Source: Palsa-892 sp963751615 (lineage in GTDB: Bacteria > Pseudomonadota > Alphaproteobacteria > Rhizobiales > Xanthobacteraceae). Taken from it: a DNA stretch of 64,000 bases. The notes under the pieces are model-generated. The model did no database searches and was not told the DNA's origin. It saw only the letters and a list, made by a program, of their open reading frames with translations. Within the stretch, counting starts at the first letter, position 1, and the number at the start of each line of letters is the position of its first letter. Shown here piece by piece: positions 26,291-37,847 of the stretch. The DNA lies in NCBI GenBank assembly GCA_963751615.1, contig CAVVVG010000005.1:496001-560000 (forward strand), in the 5' to 3' direction. The position numbers were made by a program, and so were the translations under genes.

Positions 26291-28723
26291 ATGGGCCTGA
26301 AGCTGGTAGCCGGATTGCTCACCGTGACGCTAAGCGCCGGATTTGCGATTCCGACCGCAGCCCAGGAGGTTTTGCCCTTTCCCCCTAAACCTTCCGGCAG
26401 CACAGCCGGGCGAACCATGCAGGAGTCGATTTACAATCCGCTCCCACCTATGAGCCATCTACCGAAGGATGCGCCTAACATTCTCATCGTGCTTATTGAC
26501 GATGCCGGGCCTGCACAAACTGACACGTACGGCGGCGAAATCCACACGCCGACGCTGAGCAAGATCGCCAACGAGGGAATTTCCTATAACCGCTTTCACA
26601 CGACCGCGATGTGTTCGCCTACGCGTGCAGCCTTGCTTACGGGCCTCAATCACCATCGTGTCGGCAACGGTCAGATCGGGGAGTTGGCGAATGATTACGA
26701 TGGATACACGGGCATCATGCCTAAGACCAGCGCCACGGTCGCCCAGGTGCTCAAGGACTATGGGTACAGCACCGCTGCTTGGGGCAAGTGGCACAATACG
26801 CCTCCCAACCAAACTACCGCCGCGGGGCCGTTCGATTATTGGCCGATCGGCTACGGCTTTCAGTACTTTTACGGCTTTCTCGGAGGCGAAGCGTCGCAGT
26901 GGGAACCGCAACTCGTCCGAAACACAGCGTACGTCGAACATCCCCACACTTCAGGTGGCCACAATTACTATCATCTGAGCGAAGACCTTGCCGACGACGC
27001 GATCCATTGGTTGCGTCAGCAAAAAGCGTTTAGTCCAGACAAACCATTCTTCATGTATTGGGCGAGCGGAGCCCTCCATGGTCCGTTTCACGTCCCCAAA
27101 GAATGGGTCGACAAGTATAACGGCAAGTTCGACGACGGCTGGGACAAATACCGCGAGCGTGTTTACCGGCGCGCCAAACAGATGGGCTGGATACCCTTGG
27201 ATGCGCGGCTGACCCCAAGACCAGCCACCCTGGCTTCCTGGGACTCAATCCCCGACGACGAGAAGCCGTTCCAGCGCCGCCTCATGGAGCTGGTCGCCGG
27301 ATTTGCCGAGCACACAGACGCACAAGTTGGCCGCGTCGTCGATGAAATTGATCGACTGGGCTACGGCAAGAACACGCTGATCCTTTATATCTGGGGCGAC
27401 AACGGCGCCTCGGCTGAAGGCCAAAACGGTAGCATCAGCGAGCTTATCGCGCAGAATGGTATTCCCACCACAACGAAACAACAGATTGCTGCCCTCAATA
27501 CGCTTGGCGGTCTCGATGTGCTCGGCACTCCTAAAACCGACCCTATGTATCATGCTGGATGGGCCTGGGCGGGCAGTACGCCTTATCAGGCGACCAAGCT
27601 AATCGCCTCGCATTTCGGTGGAACGCGCAATCCGCTGGCGATCCGCTGGCCGGCAAAGATCAAGGCCGACGCCACGCCCCGCGCTCAATTCCTGCATGTC
27701 ATTGACGTGGTTCCGACCATCTATGACATCGTAGGCATCACACCTCCGCGGGTGGTCAACGGCTTTCCGCAAGACCCATTTGACGGCGTCAGGTTCACGA
27801 GCACCTTCAACGATCCAAAAGCCAAGGAGGTCAGAAACAGTCAGTATTTTGAAGTCATGGGAAGCCGAGGCATTTATCACGACGGGTGGATGGCGTCTGC
27901 GTTTGGTCCACGCATACCTTGGGTTCCAGGCTTACCAAAAGGCATCAAGGAATGGACACCCGACAAGGACAAGTGGGAACTCTACGATCTGAACAAAGAC
28001 TGGTCGCAGGCTGACGACCTCGCCGGCACCATGCCAGCGAAGCTTGCCGATATGAAGGACCTGTTTTTGATTGAGCTCACAAAGAACAAAGGCTTGCCAA
28101 TCGGCGGCGGCCTATGGATTCCAATTCTCCATCCTGAGCTGCGTACAGTACCACCATACACATCGTGGACATTCCCGGGCGCAATCACGAGGATGCCTGA
28201 AGTCGCCGCGCCCGCGCTCGGCAACAAGGAGAACCTCGTTAGCATCGACGCCGATGTGCCGGCCAACGCCAACGGCGTGCTCTATGCGCTCGGCGGTTTT
28301 TCCGGCGGCCTCACCTTGTATGTCAAAGACGGCGTGCTGTCGTACGAATACAATTTGTTCGAGATTCAACGCACTCACGTCAAGGCGAAGGACAAACTGC
28401 CTACCGGCAAGGTGAAAATCGAGGTCCAGACGACCTATGTCGAGCGCAGGCCGGCGGGTCCTCTCAAGGTGGTACTGAAAGTCAATGGCAAGGAAGTCGC
28501 ATCAGGCGTGGTACCAGTTAGCGCCCCGCTGATCTTTACCGCTAACGATTGCCTCGACTTCGGCATCGACCTCGGCTCGCCGGTAGGGATTGAGTACTAC
28601 GACCAGGCCCCTTTCAAGTTCAACGGCACCATCGAAGGTGCGCACGTGGAATATCTCGGTTCCCCCGCTCAGTTGCAGGAAGAGAAATTGCAGACGGATG
28701 CAGCGATCCCATCGGTGGACTAA
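26291..28723 (+). CDS. Type I arylsulfatase, exported
   Basis: An 810-residue periplasmic sulfatase hydrolysing sulfate esters. Signal peptide about 1-24. The sulfatase domain begins near residue 60 with PNILIVLIDDAG. The modification motif CSPTR is at 108-112, so Cys108 should become formylglycine; GLNHHRVG and KWHNTP follow, and WGDNGAS near residue 375 supplies metal ligands. A C-terminal beta-rich region (about 640-780) completes it. GAAGGAG lies seven bases before the ATG. It is the sole gene of module 1, bounded by repeats. No formylglycine-generating enzyme is in the window. Confidence 0.93.
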   Translation: MGLKLVAGLLTVTLSAGFAIPTAAQEVLPFPPKPSGSTAGRTMQESIYNPLPPMSHLPKDAPNILIVLIDDAGPAQTDTYGGEIHTPTLSKIANEGISYNRFHTTAMCSPTRAALLTGLNHHRVGNGQIGELANDYDGYTGIMPKTSATVAQVLKDYGYSTAAWGKWHNTPPNQTTAAGPFDYWPIGYGFQYFYGFLGGEASQWEPQLVRNTAYVEHPHTSGGHNYYHLSEDLADDAIHWLRQQKAFSPDKPFFMYWASGALHGPFHVPKEWVDKYNGKFDDGWDKYRERVYRRAKQMGWIPLDARLTPRPATLASWDSIPDDEKPFQRRLMELVAGFAEHTDAQVGRVVDEIDRLGYGKNTLILYIWGDNGASAEGQNGSISELIAQNGIPTTTKQQIAALNTLGGLDVLGTPKTDPMYHAGWAWAGSTPYQATKLIASHFGGTRNPLAIRWPAKIKADATPRAQFLHVIDVVPTIYDIVGITPPRVVNGFPQDPFDGVRFTSTFNDPKAKEVRNSQYFEVMGSRGIYHDGWMASAFGPRIPWVPGLPKGIKEWTPDKDKWELYDLNKDWSQADDLAGTMPAKLADMKDLFLIELTKNKGLPIGGGLWIPILHPELRTVPPYTSWTFPGAITRMPEVAAPALGNKENLVSIDADVPANANGVLYALGGFSGGLTLYVKDGVLSYEYNLFEIQRTHVKAKDKLPTGKVKIEVQTTYVERRPAGPLKVVLKVNGKEVASGVVPVSAPLIFTANDCLDFGIDLGSPVGIEYYDQAPFKFNGTIEGAHVEYLGSPAQLQEEKLQTDAAIPSVD

Positions 28724-28785
28724 GCCAGGCGTTCGAATCCGTGAACGGCCAGCAAACGGCCATGCGCAGGCGGGTATGTCTGCGT

Positions 28786-28956
28786 TTGGCACAAAGCGGA
28801 CATGCGAGGCTCACCGATCAATGTCTGCTTTTGGAGTAACAGCGGACATCAAAATGAAACGGCAGAGTTGCACCTATGACCGATAAATTCAAGTTCGGTT
28901 TTACAATCTGGTCAAATACGATTGCAAAATCAAAGAGGGTACAGTGGGCCCGGGAG
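28786..28956. repeat. Right-arm repeat, copy 1 (B1)
   Basis: 171 bases matching 30303-30473 at offset 1517 with no gaps; mismatches cluster in the middle. It begins with the AAAGCGGACAT palindrome family and ends with the 13-bp core of the tRNA 3' end (28944-28956), which is also the start of left arm A2. A short peptide frame beginning MSAFGTKRT runs through it; this is a known artefact of the repeat family rather than a gene. Confidence 0.95.
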
Positions 28957-29163
28957 TTATGCCATGAATGAGCGTTTTCAAATAGATGGATTGTCAAACT
29001 GCGCTAACGGCGATCATAGGCGCTAAAGGTTATTTTGGCGCAGTGTCAAACCCGGATAGTCACAACGCCAAACGCTGATGTTTACCAACCGCGAACGTTG
29101 TCCGTTATTGGAGGCAAAGCGGACATCGCGCTGACTTGTCGCCATATCTGCTTTTGACCCAAA
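28944..29163. repeat. Left-arm repeat, copy 2 (A2)
   Basis: Second copy of the 220-base left arm (see 25893). It shares the 13-bp tRNA-derived core with the end of B1, so the two modules abut exactly at this core. Confidence 0.95.
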
Positions 29164-29183
29164 GCGGACATTCGTGACGTAGC

Positions 29184-29227
29184 CAAAAAGAAAAACCCCC
29201 GGACGCAGCGGGGGCTGTGCCGGGGTT
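29184..29227 (-). terminator. Minus-strand terminator of a vanished gene
   Basis: On the minus strand a GC-rich hairpin (AACCCCGG ... CCGGGGG) ends in GTTTTTCTTTTT. No intact minus-strand gene precedes it; only the decayed fragment at 29284-29448 does. Confidence 0.65.
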
Positions 29228-29283
29228 ACGTCCGCCTCGTCGATGGGGCGACTGTTGGGGGACGGTCTGGATCTTCGAGGCGG

Positions 29284-29448
29284 CTACTTAGACGTTGAAC
29301 TCGCTACAGCCGGGATCGTTCCACGTTTAGCGCTAGATGGGCGGATTAACGCAATCCCGGCGGGTGCAGAGACGGTTACAGTCTCCGCGGTCCCGCACTG
29401 CGCACACTCATAGGTGTTGTCATTGGCGTCATCGGCGAAGCGCAGCGC
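29284..29448 (-). pseudogene. Fragment of a zinc-ribbon-like small protein
   Basis: An open stretch of 54 codons without an ATG, closed upstream by a stop. Its middle reads NTYECAQCGTAETVTVSAP, which looks like the C-terminal CxxC strand of small Bradyrhizobium-type proteins. A terminator lies just downstream on the same strand. The lack of a start and of the N-terminus indicates a relic. Confidence 0.4.
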
Positions 29449-29456
29449 CTAAGAGA

Positions 29457-29759
29457 GCCGAACTTGCCCGCGCCTACCCTGTGCTTGGTTTGGCTCGCGA
29501 TATTCACGACACCCATAAGCATGGTGCGCTGAGCCGTAAATCAGCAAAAATTAGTCACGCACAAACGCCGGTTTATGGGTCTACTGGTGGTGCAATAGGT
29601 GTTGCGGCAATTGGCGCCGCGCCGATTGGAGGTTCATTTGATCAACTGATCATCGTTCTAGATGATGGGACGCGTGAAAATGTCGCGGCCGTGATCCTTG
29701 CGGGCCTACGCACGGTGCATGACAATTGTAAATTGCTCGAAGAGCAGGGAGGAATATCC
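29457..29759 (+). pseudogene. C-terminal relic of an uncharacterised protein
   Basis: About 100 codons, open and in phase with the following Cache gene, without a credible start. The peptide contains ARDIHDTHKHGALS and LIIVLDDGTRENVAA, protein-like segments resembling hypothetical proteins with an N(A/T)xKH pattern and a late DG strand. It runs without a stop into the ATG at 29760. It is read here as the 3' remnant of a lost gene; a real fused N-terminus is unlikely because a signal peptide begins at 29760. Confidence 0.35.
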
Positions 29760-30221
29760 ATGTTTCGTAAACTCGTGATTGGCGCGCTAGGCGCCATGGC
29801 TGTCTTGTTCTCGACTACGGCATTCGCGCAAGGTACTGCTGCGAACGCTAAGGCCATGCTTGAAAAGACGGTTGCGGCCATCAAAGCCGATAAGGCCAAG
29901 ACGCTCGACCAGATCAACAAGGGGGAAAATGGCTTCGTCCAGGGCGACATCTATCCGTTCTGCTTCAATCTGAGCGACGGACTCCTCGTCGCGAACGGCA
30001 ATCCCAACGTTAAGGGGTTGCTCGGCAAGGATGCGAGGACATTTAAGGACCCTACGGGCGACGTGTATGGCCCAAGGCTCTATGACGCGGCAAAAGAGGG
30101 CCAGATCAATGAGGTCAGCTACAAGTCTCCCAAGGCCGGTTCTGACAATACGTGGGTGCCGAAGGTGAGCTTAGTTACCGCGGTCGCCGGCCTGGGATGC
30201 GGCGTCGGTTACTACAAGTAA
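29760..30221 (+). CDS. Exported single-Cache-domain protein
   Basis: A 153-residue protein with a signal peptide (about 1-24, ending TTAFAQ). The rest resembles a single Cache (sCache_2) sensor domain: an N-terminal helix (AKAMLEKTVAAIKADKAKTL), then DIYPFCFNLSDGLLVANGNPN and GPRLYDAAKEGQINEVSY. Such free Cache proteins probably bind small ligands in the periplasm. GGAGG lies seven bases before the ATG. It is the only intact gene of module 2. Confidence 0.8.
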   Translation: MFRKLVIGALGAMAVLFSTTAFAQGTAANAKAMLEKTVAAIKADKAKTLDQINKGENGFVQGDIYPFCFNLSDGLLVANGNPNVKGLLGKDARTFKDPTGDVYGPRLYDAAKEGQINEVSYKSPKAGSDNTWVPKVSLVTAVAGLGCGVGYYK

Positions 30222-30244
30222 ACTAACATTGGATCATCGATCTG

Positions 30245-30276
30245 ACGGGGCGCCAGTGCTTGGCGCTCCGTTTTTA
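30245..30276 (+). terminator. Terminator of the Cache gene
   Basis: An 11-bp stem (30245-30255 with 30261-30271, one G-T pair) and loop GTGCT, followed by TTTTT. Confidence 0.9.
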
Positions 30277-30302
30277 TTATGTGCGGGCAATAGGCGACGC
30301 GA

Positions 30303-30473
30303 TTGGCACAAAGCGGACATGCGAGGCTCACCGATCAATGTCTGCTTTTGGGGGTACAGCGGACATTAAAATGAAACGGCGGAGTTCTAGCTATTTGCGC
30401 TAACTTTCAGTCCGGTTTGACAATTTGGTCAAATACGATTGCAAAATCAAAGAGGGTACAGTGGGCCCGGGAG
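30303..30473. repeat. Right-arm repeat, copy 2 (B2), ending inside the tRNA gene
   Basis: Second copy of the 171-base right arm. Its last 13 bases are the genuine 3' end of the tRNA-Ile gene (acceptor and part of the T stem). This fixes the tRNA as the origin of the core found at the module borders. Confidence 0.95.
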
Positions 30474-30534
30474 GACTCGAACCTCCAACCAGACCGTTAT
30501 GAGCGGTCGGCTCTAACCATTGAGCTACGGGCCC
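30462..30534 (-). tRNA. tRNA-Ile (CAT anticodon, lysidine type)
   Basis: A 73-base cloverleaf on the minus strand. The acceptor GGGCCCG pairs with CGGGCCC; the anticodon loop is CTCATAA with CAT at 30501-30499; the T loop is GGTTCGAGTCC. CCA is not encoded. The ACTCATAA/CTCATAA-type loop and overall sequence match the minor isoleucine tRNA that TilS converts to read AUA, rather than a methionine tRNA. It is the anchor of the modular island. Confidence 0.95.
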
Positions 30535-30876
30535 GAAAGCGCCGTAAACTAGCAAACCGCACGTGTACGGTACACTGTGGAAGTTTGCTCGCGGAGGTTT
30601 CGGGAAATCAGTTTCGAGCAAAATGACGATGATTGCGGCATCGTTTCGAAGGATACAAGAAATTCGTGCGGGAGCATGGAAACTCCAATGCATTCAAGAG
30701 GCCTAATCGTAACCAAACACCCTGCCAAGCTGATTCCGCGCCGCCCTACCCGTTAACAGCTAGGCCGGCAGCTTTGCACACCCCTTTGCACACCCCCCTG
30801 ACTCAACCTCGATTTTACGCCTATGATGACTATCTTGTAAGTTTCAACCGCCTGTGGCGGAGGTGGAGATAATTTG
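30535..30876. other. Intergenic region with a 12-bp tandem duplication
   Basis: 342 bases upstream of both the tRNA and the deacetylase. CTTTGCACACCC occurs twice in tandem at 30772-30783 and 30784-30795. Nothing else is recognised; promoters for both flanking genes must lie here. Confidence 0.5.
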
Positions 30877-31797
30877 ATGCGTCCTTCTATCGCATGTGCA
30901 CTCTTGATGTCTGCGTCGTTGGCCGGTTCTAGTGCGGTACTCGCGCAGACCTCTGCTACGAAAAACCCGTCGAACCCTGCTCCAGCCCCTGCTGCGGCTC
31001 CCGCACCGGCCGCTGCCAAGTGCGATAATCCGAATGCGATTGCCATGTCGCGTACGGTCGAAATCGATACGACCGGCGGACCCGGTTTCGGCTTCGAGCA
31101 TTTTAAGAATCATGATTTTCTGAAAAACGGAGAAGTCGTTCTGACCTTCGATGACGGCCCGTGGCCGCACAATACTGCGGCCGTCCTCAAAGCGCTCGCA
31201 GACAACTGCATCAAGGCGACGTTCTTCCCGATTGGAAAACATGCAACTTATTTTCCAAGTATTTTGAAGGATGTCGCCGCAGCTGGACATACGATTGGCT
31301 CGCACACGTGGGCCCACAAGAATTTGGAAAAGAAAACGATCGATGAAGCCAAACAAGAAATTGAGATGGGCCTCTCGGCAGTTCAATGGGCGCTCGATGG
31401 TCAGCCGACCGCGCCGTTTTTCCGTTTCCCTGCCCTAAAACATCCGCCAGAAGTGGTAAAATATTTAGCCGAGCGCAATGTCGCGATGTTCTCGGCTGAT
31501 TTCGATTCATTCGATTTCACGATGCGTAAGCCCGAGCAGGTCATCAAATCGGTGATGGCTAAGCTGGAGAAGCACGGCAAGGGCATTATCCTACTGCACG
31601 ACTTCCAGCACGCGACGTCCCAAGCGCTGCCTGAACTGCTGAAGCAGATGAAAGAAAAAGGATACAAAATCGTTCACATGCAGCCCAAATTCACGATCAA
31701 GTCGCTGCCAGAATACGACGCGATGGTGATGAGAGAGCAAAAACTCCCGACAGTGAACAATGCGCCCACCTCTTCGATCGTGAAAACCATCGAATAA
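30877..31797 (+). CDS. Polysaccharide deacetylase (NodB domain), exported
   Basis: A 306-residue carbohydrate esterase family 4 protein. Signal peptide about 1-24, then an Ala/Pro-rich linker (about 30-48). The NodB domain begins near residue 85 with VVLTFDDGP (metal and catalytic Asp), followed by GSHTWAHKNL (metal His pair), FFRFP and ILLHDFQH. ATG 30877 has GGAGGTGGAG ten bases upstream; the TTG one codon earlier is not preferred. The substrate is probably an N-acetylated glycan. Confidence 0.9.
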   Translation: MRPSIACALLMSASLAGSSAVLAQTSATKNPSNPAPAPAAAPAPAAAKCDNPNAIAMSRTVEIDTTGGPGFGFEHFKNHDFLKNGEVVLTFDDGPWPHNTAAVLKALADNCIKATFFPIGKHATYFPSILKDVAAAGHTIGSHTWAHKNLEKKTIDEAKQEIEMGLSAVQWALDGQPTAPFFRFPALKHPPEVVKYLAERNVAMFSADFDSFDFTMRKPEQVIKSVMAKLEKHGKGIILLHDFQHATSQALPELLKQMKEKGYKIVHMQPKFTIKSLPEYDAMVMREQKLPTVNNAPTSSIVKTIE

Positions 31798-31970
31798 GCC
31801 AACAGCAAAAATATTGGCGGCCGATCGAACGCTGCGTTTAAACACCAGTCCCGGCGTTACGATCTCGCTTTCCGCGCCCTCGCCTCTTTATTCCATTTGG
31901 CATACTGTTCCTGACCTTTGTCCCGGCTTGACCGCGCTTTACACCAAGGCTTTGTCGTCACCACACATCG

Positions 31971-33221
31971 ATGCACGGTCAATCCCCCAACCCCCGTCGA
32001 TCCGGCCGTTTTTTTTACGGCTGGTATGTCGCCTATGCGCTGCTTGTCGTCTCAACGATGACGGCAGGATTTCTTTTCTACAATATTTCCGTTCTCCTCG
32101 ACGCTTTCGTTGCACAACGTGGATTTCCGGTCAGCATTGTAAGCTTTGCAACCGGTATCTTTTTTCTCGCTTCCGCGATCGGAGGTGCGATGGTTGGACA
32201 GGTAATCGATCGGATCGATGCAGGAAAGATCATTGTAGTTAGCGCCATCGTCACGGCCATCTCGCTTTCTGCCATCACACTAATCATCACTCCCTGGCAA
32301 CTGTATGTTTTCTACGTCGTATTGGGATTCTGCTACGGCGGTTGCGGGCTCGTTACCGCAAGCACAATTGTGGCGCGTTGGTTCGAGACAAAACGCCCGC
32401 AAGCATTGTCGGTTGCTTCGACGGGACTTTCGCTGGGTGGTATCATTATCACGCCGTTCTCGGCGTACTTGATCAAAGAAATAGGGTTGAACGCAGCGGC
32501 CCCCTGGCTTGGCACCGCTTTCGCTTTGGGGGTCGTGCCTATTACGCTTCTTATTATACGCGCACATCCACGCGACATGGGCCTTCTCCCCGACGGTGTT
32601 GAGCCTCTTCCTGGAAACGTCACAAATGCACCGCTAAGCGGCATAAAGTTTTCCGAAGCCTGGCCCACGCGGTATTTTTTGGCGGTCACGTTTTGCTATC
32701 TTTTTTCTCTGGGCGCGCAGGTCGGCGCGATCGCGCACGTCTTCCGGCTGGTCAGTACACGGAGCAACGCCGAGACGGCCACTATCGCCGTGGCTATCCT
32801 TGCAGGGACGAGCCTGCTTGGCCGTCTGGCCGCAGGCCAACTCCTCTCCAAAATCCGCGCGCGCGCCTTTACCGTATGCGCCATGCTCTGGCAGGCGGGA
32901 TCGCTCGTTTTACTCGCTTTCGCTGAAGGGCCACAGCTTCTGCTCGCCGGCGCTTTTCTGTTCGGGATTTGTATCGGTACGATTTTAATGATGCAGCAAT
33001 TACTGCTCGCCGAGGCTTTTGGTTCGCTCGAATATGGACGGATTTACTCCGTCAGCCAGCTCATCACGGTGATCGGCGTCGCCGGCGGTCCTGCACTGGT
33101 CGGGTTGTTGTTCGATATTACTGGCGATTACCGTTTGCCGTTCGTAGTGACCGCCGTCTCAACTGCATTCGGGGCGACGATCCTTGCGGTAATTGGTAAC
33201 GTAAAAAAGGCGCGCCACTAA
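31971..33221 (+). CDS. MFS transporter, monocarboxylate/OFA-like
   Basis: A 416-residue major facilitator protein with twelve hydrophobic segments. The loop 2-3 signature is GAMVGQVIDRIDAGK. The start FFYGWYVAYALLVVS resembles the oxalate/formate antiporter-like branch, suggesting small organic anions. No ribosome site is evident before the ATG. It is convergent with the DUF4112 gene. Confidence 0.8.
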   Translation: MHGQSPNPRRSGRFFYGWYVAYALLVVSTMTAGFLFYNISVLLDAFVAQRGFPVSIVSFATGIFFLASAIGGAMVGQVIDRIDAGKIIVVSAIVTAISLSAITLIITPWQLYVFYVVLGFCYGGCGLVTASTIVARWFETKRPQALSVASTGLSLGGIIITPFSAYLIKEIGLNAAAPWLGTAFALGVVPITLLIIRAHPRDMGLLPDGVEPLPGNVTNAPLSGIKFSEAWPTRYFLAVTFCYLFSLGAQVGAIAHVFRLVSTRSNAETATIAVAILAGTSLLGRLAAGQLLSKIRARAFTVCAMLWQAGSLVLLAFAEGPQLLLAGAFLFGICIGTILMMQQLLLAEAFGSLEYGRIYSVSQLITVIGVAGGPALVGLLFDITGDYRLPFVVTAVSTAFGATILAVIGNVKKARH

Positions 33222-33238
33222 TATATTTTGCCCAAGAT

Positions 33239-33613
33239 CTACAACCCGAAATATTCGCGCAGAATCTGCACGTTTCGGCGATTGGCGCGAAAGGCGACGT
33301 CGAACAAATCGCCGACAATCGGTACTGAGCCCGCAATCGCTTCGATCGCGACATTGCCGGCCATCCGTATCAATGTCCGACGCGAAACGCCTAGCCGATG
33401 GGCTTCATATAAAATCAGACTCGAAAGTGCCGAAGCTGCCGCATCCCCAATACCGGGCACAAGGCGCATGATCGCTTCCGCGCCAAAACGGATATTCGTC
33501 CCCGGTACAATGAAGGCTATGTCCAAGAGACGCGATAGCCGGTCCAGCCGCTCAATGCGCTCGCGTAGCGAATGAGTATCGTAAGTACCTGCATGCGCGA
33601 AATTTGATGCCAT
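33239..33613 (-). CDS. DUF4112 family membrane-associated protein
   Basis: 124 residues matching the DUF4112 pattern: LDIAFIVPGTNIRFG, then RLVPGIGDAAASALSS, an amphipathic middle and SVPIVGDLFDVAFRANRRN. ATG 33613 is selected because GGGGAG lies nine bases upstream; an ATG directly abutting that site is unlikely. Function is unknown. Confidence 0.85.
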   Translation of the reverse strand: MASNFAHAGTYDTHSLRERIERLDRLSRLLDIAFIVPGTNIRFGAEAIMRLVPGIGDAAASALSSLILYEAHRLGVSRRTLIRMAGNVAIEAIAGSVPIVGDLFDVAFRANRRNVQILREYFGL

Positions 33614-33677
33614 GATGTTCATCTCCCCACTCAAAATGGGAGCGGGTACCCAGTATCGCAAGGTCTGCTACCACACT

Positions 33678-34895
33678 TTAGGCAGCGGCAATTTGCGGAG
33701 CGTGCGTCCGGGTGCGGACAAGCAGCCAAGTCGCGATCGACACATTGATCAAATTCCACGCCAACCCGTTAAGGAACGCGACCTTGTAAGATCCGGTGGC
33801 ATCGAAGATCCATCCAGAAATCCAACCGCCGAACGCCATACCGACAATGGTCGCCAGAATCGCAATGCCCACGCGCGTGGCAGCTTCTTTTGCGGGAAAA
33901 TATTCGCGCACGATAATCGCGTACATTGGCACGATGCCACCCTGAAACAGACCGAAGAGCGCAGAAATCGTGTAGAGCGAAGTCAACCCATCGAAGAAAA
34001 GATAGAGAAATAGGGCAACGCCCTGCAGAAAAGAGCCGAGCAAAAGCATCGCGACGCCCCCGATACGATCAGCGATAAAACCTGAAGCGACGCGACTGAT
34101 AATTCCGAAGCCCAGCATAAGCGAAAGCATTTCGGCGCCACGAGCCGCACCATACCCCAGATCTCCGCAATAGGCGACGATGTGAACCTGCGGCATCGAC
34201 ATAGCGACACAACAGCTGACACCCGCCAGGCAAATGAGTGCCATCAGCACATTGGGCGAAAGTTCTAGAGATTCACGCGGGCCAAGAGCCGCTGCACTTC
34301 CAGCGGGCGCTGTTTCGAACGCGATACGCCGCTGCAAGATCAAACATAGCGGCAGCATAGCGACGATACAGAACACGCCGATGCCGAAATGCGTCGCGCG
34401 CCAACCGCTCGTCTCGATGAAATGCTGCACGACTGGCGGCCAAATTGCTCCTGCCGTGTAATTGCCAGATGCCGCAATCGCGACCGCAATGCCGCGCCGT
34501 TTAGTAAACCAATGTGAAATATCTGCGAGCAGCGGCGCAAAAGTCGCCGAAGATCCAAGCCCTGCAACAGCGGAAGCCAATGCGAACGTCCACAAATTAG
34601 GTGCATAGCTCGCCGCGATGTAACCAGCGCCCAACGCAAACGTGCCAAAAATGATAACCGGCAGAATTGAAAACCGATCAGATACTTGCCCCATAAAAAC
34701 CGCACCGAGACCGAACCCGATCATCGCGCAGGTAAAAGGTATTGAAGCTTCGGCGCGCGCAACCACAAAGTCCGCTTGCACAGTTGGCAGCGCAACTACC
34801 ACCGACCACATTCCGACCGAACCGATCGTGCCAAGCGTCAGTGCGATAAAAAGCCGTAGCCAAGCGTAGGCGGATTCTGCCTCGCCGGTTTTCAT
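33678..34895 (-). CDS. MFS transporter, monocarboxylate-like
   Basis: A 405-residue twelve-helix MFS protein with the signature GAVFMGQVSDRFS between helices 2 and 3 and a repeat in the second half (RVASGFIADRIGG). It resembles the monocarboxylate/OFA-like group, as does the transporter at 31971, though the two are not close duplicates. The ATG at 34895 is chosen by alignment; the longer frame begins with a poor TTG. Confidence 0.8.
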   Translation of the reverse strand: MKTGEAESAYAWLRLFIALTLGTIGSVGMWSVVVALPTVQADFVVARAEASIPFTCAMIGFGLGAVFMGQVSDRFSILPVIIFGTFALGAGYIAASYAPNLWTFALASAVAGLGSSATFAPLLADISHWFTKRRGIAVAIAASGNYTAGAIWPPVVQHFIETSGWRATHFGIGVFCIVAMLPLCLILQRRIAFETAPAGSAAALGPRESLELSPNVLMALICLAGVSCCVAMSMPQVHIVAYCGDLGYGAARGAEMLSLMLGFGIISRVASGFIADRIGGVAMLLLGSFLQGVALFLYLFFDGLTSLYTISALFGLFQGGIVPMYAIIVREYFPAKEAATRVGIAILATIVGMAFGGWISGWIFDATGSYKVAFLNGLAWNLINVSIATWLLVRTRTHAPQIAAA

Positions 34896-35123
34896 TTCGC
34901 TTTTGCGAGAAAATGCCTGAATAGTCACGCAGCACAATCGTTGGTCACCAGACGATGGTCAAGAGTGCGGCGAAGACAAATTCACTGCAAGAGAGGCCTG
35001 CGGGATTGGCTCAACAGACATTATTCAGTTTTGCAACCAGCAACGGAGACAAACCTTCTCTAAAAAAAGGCTTGAGACCGAGTTTGGCCAACACTTGATC
35101 GCGCCGTACCGTCTATCCCGACG

Positions 35124-37757
<2,634 letters not shown>

Positions 37758-37847
37758 CGGAAATCCTATTTTTCTACTGCGCCCCCAGGGGAGCAAAATC
37801 CTTCAACTACGGGGATGCATCACATCCCTGCGTATACTGATTCGCCC

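Noticed and set aside
28590..28886. Peptide containing MSAFGTKRT across the right arm
   Set aside because: This is a translation of the dispersed palindromic repeat and overlaps the end of the arylsulfatase gene; not a gene.
29337..30221. One long gene of 294 codons including the Cache protein
   Set aside because: A signal peptide with its own GGAGG site begins at 29760; the upstream part is better explained as a relic in phase by chance.
25870..30470. Search for an integrase, transposase or IS ends in the island
   Set aside because: No recombinase-like protein in any frame and no terminal inverted repeats with target duplication beyond the tRNA-derived core.
30772..30795. 12-bp tandem repeat considered as a CRISPR or iteron start
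   Set aside because: Only two copies with no spacers, no cas or replication gene nearby.
34896..35123. Gap between the MFS gene and rpoD checked for an sRNA
   Set aside because: No stable hairpin with a T-run and no promoter-like pair could be supported.
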